Shown: positions 5,747-9,929 of the stretch, piece by piece
How the letters are laid out: every line of letters starts with the position of its first letter
How positions within the stretch are numbered: position 1 is the first letter of the stretch
Source of the DNA: Thermoleophilia bacterium
Lineage (GTDB): Bacteria > Actinomycetota > Thermoleophilia > Gaiellales > SKUG01
NCBI GenBank assembly: GCA_025964455.1
Contig: JAOPYU010000004.1
Coordinates: forward strand, 1-9,929
Direction of reading: 5' to 3'
Length of the DNA: 9,929 nucleotides
Translations under genes and position numbers: made by a program
Notes under the pieces: model-generated
The model's database searches: none
Seen by the model: only the letters and a program-made list of their open reading frames with translations
What the model was told of the DNA's origin: nothing

Positions 5747-6451
5747 TCAGACCGGGGCGATGAAGCCGGTGACGTCCGGCGCCCAGGGCTTGACCGTTCG
5801 CCGCATGACGCGGTCACGGAGGTTGCCCTCGATCGTGTGGACGCGGCCGCGGCTCACGCGGGCGACCATGCCGACGTGCCCGCGGGTCGAGCCGCCACTG
5901 CGGAAGACGATCAGGTCGCCGGGCTTGGGGCGGTACCCATCGCGTGCCCAGTGCCACCGATGGGTGATGCGCGCCCACGCAACGAGCTCGGGGACGTAGT
6001 CGGAGCCGCGCCCGTCGAAGCCGAGCGGCTGACCCGCCCGTCGCCACGCCCAGCTCACGAAGTCGGCACACCACGGCTCAGCAGCGGACGCACGCTCGCC
6101 GCGACCCGTGACGGCGCGTCGGTACGTCGTGACACGGCCGCCGCGATTGGCGCCGCCGACCTCCCGGAATCCAACCTGCGTCGCGGCCGAGTAGACCGCC
6201 GTGCGTCGCGCCTTGGCGCGCTGCGCCTTGGTGAGCGCCGGGCGAGCTGGCGCGGCTCGCGCGGGCTGGACCTGCGCGGTGGGCGCCTGCAGCGCATGCC
6301 CGGGCAGGCCGACCATCCCGGCCACGGACGGAGAGAGCAGCACGACGACCATCGACATGACCATGGCGCCGAGCAGGAGCACGAACAACCCGACGCGCGC
6401 AGCCGGCGTCAGGCCGTCGCGAAGCTCGTCGAGGAGTGCAGCAGGACCCAT
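5747..6451 (-). CDS. Membrane-anchored CHAP-domain peptidoglycan hydrolase (amidase/endopeptidase)
   Basis: A 234-aa protein predicted to cut peptidoglycan peptide bonds or stems on the outer face of the membrane, for wall remodelling or cell separation. A short cytoplasmic N-terminus is followed by one hydrophobic segment at about 20-48 (VGLFVLLLGAMVMSMVVVLL), which acts as a signal anchor since no clear cleavage site follows. Next come a Pro/Ala/Gln linker and basic segment (51-82), then the CHAP domain, about 84-230. The catalytic pattern is present: EPWCADFVSWAW (Cys128), RGHVGMVARV (His192) and TIEGNLRDRV (Glu208/Asn210 as third residue), with KPGDLIVF between. ATG 6451 is preferred because a TTGACC/GATACT promoter puts the predicted transcript start on its A; no Shine-Dalgarno sequence is visible. 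It converges on the chemoreceptor gene and is divergent from the 6774 operon. No SH3 or other wall-binding domain is seen. Confidence 0.85.
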   Translation of the reverse strand: MGPAALLDELRDGLTPAARVGLFVLLLGAMVMSMVVVLLSPSVAGMVGLPGHALQAPTAQVQPARAAPARPALTKAQRAKARRTAVYSAATQVGFREVGGANRGGRVTTYRRAVTGRGERASAAEPWCADFVSWAWRRAGQPLGFDGRGSDYVPELVAWARITHRWHWARDGYRPKPGDLIVFRSGGSTRGHVGMVARVSRGRVHTIEGNLRDRVMRRTVKPWAPDVTGFIAPV

Positions 6452-6485
6452 GCATCCAGTATCGGGCCGACCCGCGGCCGGTCAA
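6451..6485 (-). promoter_or_regulatory. Leaderless promoter of the CHAP hydrolase gene with inverted repeat between -35 and -10
   Basis: Read on the minus strand: TTGACC (6485-6480), 16 bp, GATACT (6463-6458), then 6 nt to the ATG, whose A falls at the expected start point. The spacer contains GGCCG-CGGGT-CGGCC (plus coordinates 6465-6479), an inverted repeat filling almost the whole interval between the hexamers. This is a plausible repressor site, though GC-rich palindromes arise easily here. Confidence 0.55.
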
Positions 6486-6505
6486 GCGCAACTTTCGAAT
6501 GAAAA

Positions 6506-6522
6506 CCCGCATGGGGAGCGGG
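6506..6522 (-). terminator. Hairpin followed by TTTT on the minus strand, terminator-like
   Basis: On the minus strand CCCGC-TCCCCAT-GCGGG is followed directly by TTTTC, the classical intrinsic terminator form and rare in this GC-rich window. It stands about 20 bp upstream of the CHAP promoter. It would end a minus-strand transcript arriving from 6523 onwards, where I see no protein gene. It might shield the promoter from antisense or read-through transcription, or mark the end of a small RNA. Confidence 0.35.
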
Positions 6523-6761
6523 AAACTGACCGTTCAGGAAGCGACGCACGGGCGGCCACGACCTGCGAGTATCACCCCCGGCCGCGTCACCGGGCCCGCC
6601 TCCCCTTCCACACCTGCTCCGAGGATGACACGGATGTCCGTCACGCTTCGCCGAATGCGCCGCCGCGCGCGCCGCATCTCCCTCTTCCCGCGCGTCCTGG
6701 TCTGGGGTTCTTCGACCTCCGGCAACCTGCTCGCGAGCTGAGCCAATCGCCGCTCGTGCGA
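6523..6761. other. Non-coding stretch between the divergent CHAP gene and the 6774 operon
   Basis: I find no tRNA, repeat or convincing gene here. A plus-strand frame from ATG 6634 to the stop at 6739-6741 would give a 35-aa Arg-rich peptide (MSVTLRRMRRRARRISLF and on) with only a poor AGGA-type site before it, and I do not call it. CCCGG-N8-CCGGG occurs near 6577-6594. The region presumably carries the upstream parts of the two divergent promoters. Confidence 0.4.
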
Positions 6762-6773
6762 TAGCCTCGTCGC
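6762..6773 (+). promoter_or_regulatory. -10 element of a leaderless promoter for the 6774 operon
   Basis: TAGCCT (6762-6767) matches the actinobacterial TANNNT -10 form and lies 6 nt before the GTG at 6774, so the message should begin at the start codon. No Shine-Dalgarno sequence is present, and the -35 region (about 6738-6745) is poor. Confidence 0.45.
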
Positions 6774-7355
6774 GTGGATGACGAGGCCCGACACGAGCTC
6801 GACCGCGCGACGCTCGTCGCGGAACTGGATGCACGCTGGCCCGACGCGACCGGGGACGCCCGCGCCGTCACCGACGAGACGCACCGCCTCGCGCTCGTCC
6901 ACCCGGAATACGACGGCTTCATCTCCCTCGAGGTGACCGCCCGCTGCGACCTCGACGGCGTGTTCGTGCTCCCCGACGAGGAGCTCGCCGACCTGGTCAC
7001 CTCCCACCACCGCACCGGCTGGCTCCTGCGGGGCCAGCGCCTGCCGATCGACCTGGAGCTGCACCCGGGACGGATCGCGCCGCCGGCCGTCAGCGGGCTG
7101 CTCGAGCTCGTCGACGTCGAGGGCGAGCCGGTCGCCCCACCCGTGCGGCTCACGCTCGCCACCGATCCGTCGCTCGACTGCGTGCTCGCGGGCGCGATCG
7201 ACGGTCCGTTCGCCGACCGCCTCGCCTTCGAATCCGCGGTCGCTGACCTCGCCTCCGGCCGCGGCACTGCGAAGCGGCTCGCCAAGCGCCTGCAGCAGCT
7301 CGAATCGGGTGCCGAGGACCCCGGCTGGAGCCGCATGCCGTGGAGGCGCGGATGA
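6774..7355 (+). CDS. Conserved-looking hypothetical protein, coupled to a methyltransferase
   Basis: I do not recognise this 193-aa soluble protein. It is acidic overall: an N-terminal helix rich in Asp/Glu (1-22), then a mixed strand region about 35-150 (including YDGFISLEVTARCDLDGVF, LPIDLELHPG and LLELVDVEGEP), ending in a helical tail with a basic patch (GRGTAKRLAKRLQQLE, about 161-176). There is no signal peptide, membrane segment or metal-binding motif; Cys occurs only at 58 and 136. The start is a GTG with a TAGCCT -10 element 6 nt upstream, giving a leaderless message. Its stop overlaps the ATG of the methyltransferase (ATGA), so the two are almost certainly co-expressed. It could be a partner or substrate of that enzyme, but this rests only on position. 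Codon use is the same as in its neighbours. Confidence 0.75.
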   Translation: MDDEARHELDRATLVAELDARWPDATGDARAVTDETHRLALVHPEYDGFISLEVTARCDLDGVFVLPDEELADLVTSHHRTGWLLRGQRLPIDLELHPGRIAPPAVSGLLELVDVEGEPVAPPVRLTLATDPSLDCVLAGAIDGPFADRLAFESAVADLASGRGTAKRLAKRLQQLESGAEDPGWSRMPWRRG

Positions 7356-8134
7356 TCGACGAGCGCGACTCCACGACGACCGCCGAGCTGCGTGCCGAGC
7401 TCTTCGGCGTCCACGTGCCCGAGCTGCAGCTGCCGCTGGGCGAGTACCGCGCGAGCTTCGAGGCGGCCGAGCTGACCGCCGCGGATCGCTACCTCGAGCT
7501 CGGCTCCGGCCACGGCCGCGGACTCGTCATCGCCGCCAAGGAGTTCGGCGCGGACGCCACCGGGGTCGAGTACCTCGACGATGCGATCGAGCGCACGCGC
7601 CGATCCGCGGCCAAGGCGGGCGTCACCGATCGCGTGCACCTGCTCCACGACGACCTGCGCCGTGTGGACCCCGCTCCGTTCGACGTCATCCACATGCACC
7701 TGGGCCCGGCATTCCACGACGTGCTGGCCGCGCGGCTCGAGCGCGTCCTGGAGCCCCGCGCCCGCGTGATCGCTGCCGGCTGGCGCGTTCCGGGCTGGCT
7801 TCCCGACACCGATGCGCTCGAGCTGTGGGACGGCGGCTACATCTATCGCCCGGCCGATCCGCGTCGCCACGCGAGCTGGGGAGCTGCGGACATCGACGCC
7901 GGTTGGGTCGAGCTGGTCGTGCACGCTGACCTCGCATCACTGGAGCCGCGCCTCGACGGCATCCCTGCTCCCGGCACGATCGCACTGAGCCACGAGCGTG
8001 CCGGCCGCGGCCAGGTCGTGCTCGTGCAGGTCCCGAGCGACCCAGATGCCACGCTCACCATCTGGGCGCGCTGTCGCGCCGGGCGCCTCACCCAGCGCGG
8101 CCCGGGCTGGAACACCCTCGCCGACGAGACCTGA
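7352..8134 (+). CDS. Class I SAM-dependent methyltransferase, FAM173/ATPSCKMT-like, with extra C-terminal domain
   Basis: A 260-aa cytosolic Rossmann-fold methyltransferase. Motif I is YLELGSGHGRG (47-57), followed by the ribose-binding acidic strand end ATGVEYLDD (69-77), the acidic turn HDDL (99-102), and FDVIHMHLGPAFHDVLAARL leading to LEPRARVIAAGWRVPGW (133-149). That last stretch, with an arginine/valine strand and PGW, resembles the FAM173 (ATPSCKMT/ANTKMT) protein-lysine methyltransferase pattern. I infer a protein-methylating rather than small-molecule role with moderate confidence. Residues about 155-260 form a strand-rich extension that I do not recognise (WDGGYIYRPADP, WVELVVHADL, GQVVLVQVPS, ATLTIWARCR). 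ATG 7352 is chosen over GTG 7340 because it overlaps the previous stop and has GGAGG 5 nt upstream. It converges on the next methyltransferase gene with 3 bp between stops. Confidence 0.82.
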   Translation: MIDERDSTTTAELRAELFGVHVPELQLPLGEYRASFEAAELTAADRYLELGSGHGRGLVIAAKEFGADATGVEYLDDAIERTRRSAAKAGVTDRVHLLHDDLRRVDPAPFDVIHMHLGPAFHDVLAARLERVLEPRARVIAAGWRVPGWLPDTDALELWDGGYIYRPADPRRHASWGAADIDAGWVELVVHADLASLEPRLDGIPAPGTIALSHERAGRGQVVLVQVPSDPDATLTIWARCRAGRLTQRGPGWNTLADET

Positions 8135-8137
8135 GCC

Positions 8138-9010
8138 TCAGCGGCGGTCGAGCACCCAGATCATCTCGGCTGGCCACTGCCGCGCCCACGCCACCTGGTT
8201 GGCTGATCGGTACTCGGTCGTGACCACGCCCTCGCGCGGGCGCGTCTCGACCAGGTCGATGATCTCCAGGCCCGAGCGACGGAACAGGCGGACCCACTCG
8301 CCATAGGGCAGGTTGAAGAGCGTCGCGCGATCACGGATCTCGTGGAGGTCGAAGTACGAGCGGCGCAGCTCGTTGGTCGTGACCTGTCCCGGGTTGGGCC
8401 AGCACAGCTCGAGCAGCGGCGTGAATGCGCTGAAGGCGAGTCGGCCGCCGGGACGCAGCACGCGCGCGGCCTCGGGGACCCACTGGAGCGGGTCGGCGAA
8501 CATCGACGCGCCGTAGTCGGAGAACGCCACGTCGAAGCTGGCGTCCGGCACCTCCAGCGCCTCCACGTTGCCGAGCACCAGCGACACGTCCGGTCGCTCG
8601 CCGTCGACCGCCTCGGCCTCGGTCAGCAACTCCTCGGCCAGGGTCAGCTGCTCACGTGACAGGTCGATCCCGGTGCAGCGCGCACCTTGCCGCGCGAGCG
8701 CGATCGAGAACTGCGCGGCACCGCACCCGAGCTCCACCACGTCACGCCCCACCACGTCGCCGAGCACACCCAGCTCGGATTCCGGGGTCGCGAACACGCT
8801 CCAGGTCGGCACGCTCATCGACAGCTGTTCGCGGTGCGTGGCCTGGTAGCCCGCGGCGAGGTCGTCCCAGTGCTGCTCGTTGTGGGAGATGTGCGCTGGG
8901 AGGCTTTCGGTGGAATTCGTGATGGGTCGTGCTCCGGGGTGCGGGGCGCACGGATTGCGCGCCCAAGCGAGCCAGTATCCCAGAGCGCCGCGAGCTTCGG
9001 CGGGAACCAT
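8138..9010 (-). CDS. Class I SAM-dependent methyltransferase (UbiE / Methyltransf_11 type)
   Basis: A soluble methyltransferase of 290 aa from the first available ATG. Motif I is VVELGCGAAQ (91-100), then GIDLSREQL (114-122), GNVEALEVPDASFDVAFSDYGA (147-168) and VLRPGGRLAFSAF (184-196), the Methyltransf_11 layout. The pre-domain HWDDLAAGY (47-55) is typical of this class. The substrate is unknown; a small molecule is usual. The N-terminus is doubtful. From ATG 9010 there is no Shine-Dalgarno sequence and residues 1-29 look non-coding. Codon 30 is an ATC (8923-8921) with GGAG exactly 8 nt before it, which would give a natural 261-aa protein beginning (M)TNSTESL. No ATG, GTG or TTG lies between. 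Either ATC (or a mutated ATG) is the real start, or the long form from 9010 is made. It is divergent from the SIMPL gene and convergent with the other methyltransferase. Confidence 0.88.
   Translation of the reverse strand: MVPAEARGALGYWLAWARNPCAPHPGARPITNSTESLPAHISHNEQHWDDLAAGYQATHREQLSMSVPTWSVFATPESELGVLGDVVGRDVVELGCGAAQFSIALARQGARCTGIDLSREQLTLAEELLTEAEAVDGERPDVSLVLGNVEALEVPDASFDVAFSDYGASMFADPLQWVPEAARVLRPGGRLAFSAFTPLLELCWPNPGQVTTNELRRSYFDLHEIRDRATLFNLPYGEWVRLFRRSGLEIIDLVETRPREGVVTTEYRSANQVAWARQWPAEMIWVLDRR
8921..8935 (-). promoter_or_regulatory. Shine-Dalgarno-like GGAG spaced 8 nt from an in-frame ATC
   Basis: On the minus strand GGAG (8935-8932), 8 nt, then ATC (8923-8921) in the methyltransferase frame. 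The spacing is ideal for initiation and the downstream peptide fits a family N-terminus, so this may be a non-standard or recently lost start codon. Confidence 0.35.
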
Positions 9011-9069
9011 GGCGCCGTTGGTCGCGTCGCAGTGGTGTACGGCAATCCACCACCGCCACGGAGCGCACC

Positions 9070-9810
9070 ATGTCCTTCACCCATCAGTCCCCTGCCCGCA
9101 CCTCGATCGCCGTGTTCGGCGTGACCCTGCTCGCACTCCTCGTCGCATGGGGCGTGTGGCGTGCATCGGATTCGGAGGCCGCGACCGCAGCCCCGAGCGA
9201 GCAGCGGCTGTTGACGTTCGTGGGGACCGGCAGCGCGAAGATCGCGCCCGACGGCGCCACGATCACGGCCGGCGTCTCCACCCGCGGGGCGAGCGCCGAT
9301 GCCGCGCAGGATGCGGCGAGCAAGGCGATGCGCGTGCTCATCGCCCACATGAAGGCGGCCGGCGTGGGGGCCTCCGACCTGCAGACCGCGGATGTCTCCG
9401 TGTCGGAGGACTGGGAGCGGCGCGGCATCTTCGTGGCGAACCAGACGCTGACGATCACGGTGGACGACCCCGCGCGCGCGGGCGAACTGCTCGGCGAGGC
9501 GAGCCAGGGCGGCGCCGACACGGTCAACGGCCCCTCCTTCCGCGTCGAGGACCAGCGCGTCGGCTACGACGAGGCGATGCGCGTCGCGATCGCCGATGCT
9601 CGCGCCAAGGCCGAGGCCGCCGCCAGCCAGATGGGCGCCAAGGTGCTCGGCATCTACGCGGTGGGCGAGGCGGATTCCGGATCCTCGATGCCCATGTACG
9701 CGATGGCGGGGGCGACCAAGATGACCGCCGACGCAGTGGCGGTCCCGACCGAGCAGGGCACCCAGGACGCCACGATGACCGTGCGCGTCTCGTTCCGGTA
9801 CGAACGCTGA
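9070..9810 (+). CDS. SIMPL-domain (DUF541) protein, secreted or membrane-anchored
   Basis: A 246-aa protein of the SIMPL/DUF541 family (oxidative-stress defence YggE and BP26-like proteins), located outside the membrane; its biochemical role is poorly defined. A hydrophobic segment at 12-30 (SIAVFGVTLLALLVAWGVW) with a basic residue before it is a signal peptide or N-terminal anchor; ASDSEAATA follows as a possible cleavage zone. The SIMPL domain runs from about 47 to 244: LLTFVGTGSAKIAPDGATIT, the helix SKAMRVLIAHMKAAGV, DLQTADVSVSEDW, NQTLTITVDD, and RVAIADARAKAEAAASQMG followed by KVLGIYAVGE, which is the family signature order. The start is ATG 9070 with GGAG (9060-9063) 6 nt upstream; the open frame upstream of it lacks coding character. 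TTGGTC (9018-9023) with GGCAAT (9041-9046) at 17 bp is a weak promoter. A long hairpin follows 30 bp after the stop. Confidence 0.9.
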   Translation: MSFTHQSPARTSIAVFGVTLLALLVAWGVWRASDSEAATAAPSEQRLLTFVGTGSAKIAPDGATITAGVSTRGASADAAQDAASKAMRVLIAHMKAAGVGASDLQTADVSVSEDWERRGIFVANQTLTITVDDPARAGELLGEASQGGADTVNGPSFRVEDQRVGYDEAMRVAIADARAKAEAAASQMGAKVLGIYAVGEADSGSSMPMYAMAGATKMTADAVAVPTEQGTQDATMTVRVSFRYER

Positions 9811-9840
9811 CCCGATCGATCCCCCTGACGCGCCACGACA

Positions 9841-9889
9841 GGAGCGCGGTACACCACTGTCGCTATGCGACACCCTTGTGCCGCGCTCC
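9841..9889. terminator. Two-tier 49-nt hairpin downstream of the SIMPL gene
   Basis: GGAGCGCGGTACA (9841-9853) pairs with TGTGCCGCGCTCC (9877-9889): 13 pairs, one of them G-T. A symmetric internal loop, CCAC (9854-9857) against CCCT (9873-9876), separates this from a perfect inner stem TGTCGC-TAT-GCGACA (9858-9872). There is no T run on either side, so it is a GC-type terminator at best. The regular internal loop would also suit an RNA structural element or a REP-like DNA palindrome. Confidence 0.6.
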
Positions 9890-9929
9890 CTGCCGCTCCC
9901 CGTTTCCGGCGATTCGCGGGCCGCTTGTA

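Noticed and set aside
5609..6502. Open frames through the repeat encoding RSTGDRIGT or, on the other strand, PIRSPVDRF peptides
   Set aside because: 36 bp is a multiple of three, so any open frame repeats the peptide. The frames overlap the CHAP gene antisense and lack start signals or domains.
6634..6741. 35-aa Arg-rich small protein upstream of the 6774 operon
   Set aside because: Weak ribosome site, composition expected from random GC-rich DNA, and no conserved feature visible.
7352..8134. PRMT-type arginine methyltransferase
   Set aside because: The Rossmann-plus-beta layout is similar, but the double-Glu loop and THW motif are not visible.
8131..8141. CTGAG-C-CTCAG palindrome across the convergent methyltransferase stops
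   Set aside because: Same trivial effect of facing TGA stop codons, and too short for a terminator.
8929..9069. 47-residue N-terminal extension of the SIMPL protein
   Set aside because: It would bury the signal peptide, whereas ATG 9070 has GGAG 6 nt upstream and an immediate hydrophobic segment.

Overview
The window is very GC-rich, gene-dense bacterial DNA with G/C-ending codons, ATGA gene overlaps and several promoters that place a TANNNT-like -10 element 6-7 nt before the start codon (leaderless layout). With the CoaBC variant, the SIMPL and CHAP proteins and a chemoreceptor, this points to a motile high-GC actinobacterium. Thermoleophilia/Solirubrobacterales (Patulibacter- or Conexibacter-like) is my best guess, but the taxon is inference. 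I see no integrase, transposase, tRNA, rRNA or cas gene.

Layout. (1) 2-1707 (+): the 3' nine-tenths of coaBC (coenzyme A synthesis) overlaps by ATGA a NUDIX hydrolase. (2) 1712-2244 (+): a staphylococcal-nuclease-like protein. Its lipoprotein signal peptide has no start codon in frame, and the matching ATG sits one frame away. (3) 2285-2722 (+): a MarR-type repressor behind its own A/T-rich promoter, converging on (4) 2733-3263 (-): an unusual protein with an Arg/Gln-rich N-terminus and a Gly-Tyr-Gln repeat C-terminus, which I do not recognise as a family. (5) A 269-bp divergent control region, then 3533-5539 (+): a two-TM methyl-accepting chemotaxis protein with three HAMP-like units. (6) 5540-5746: between convergent genes, a terminator hairpin and two identical 36-bp repeats separated by exactly 36 bp. 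(7) 5747-6451 (-): a membrane-anchored CHAP cell-wall hydrolase. (8) 6452-6773: a divergent non-coding region. (9) 6774-8134 (+): a two-gene operon of an unrecognised 193-aa protein and a FAM173/ATPSCKMT-like methyltransferase. (10) 8138-9010 (-): a UbiE/Methyltransf_11-type methyltransferase with a doubtful start. (11) 9070-9810 (+): a secreted or anchored SIMPL-domain protein, followed by a long two-tier hairpin at 9841-9889.

Functionally this looks like an ordinary chromosomal stretch (CoA synthesis, nucleotide clean-up, chemotaxis, wall remodelling, methyltransferases) rather than an island. The least-explained items are the 36/36/36 repeat cassette, the GYGQ-repeat protein, the methyltransferase plus its unknown partner, and the split nuclease signal peptide.
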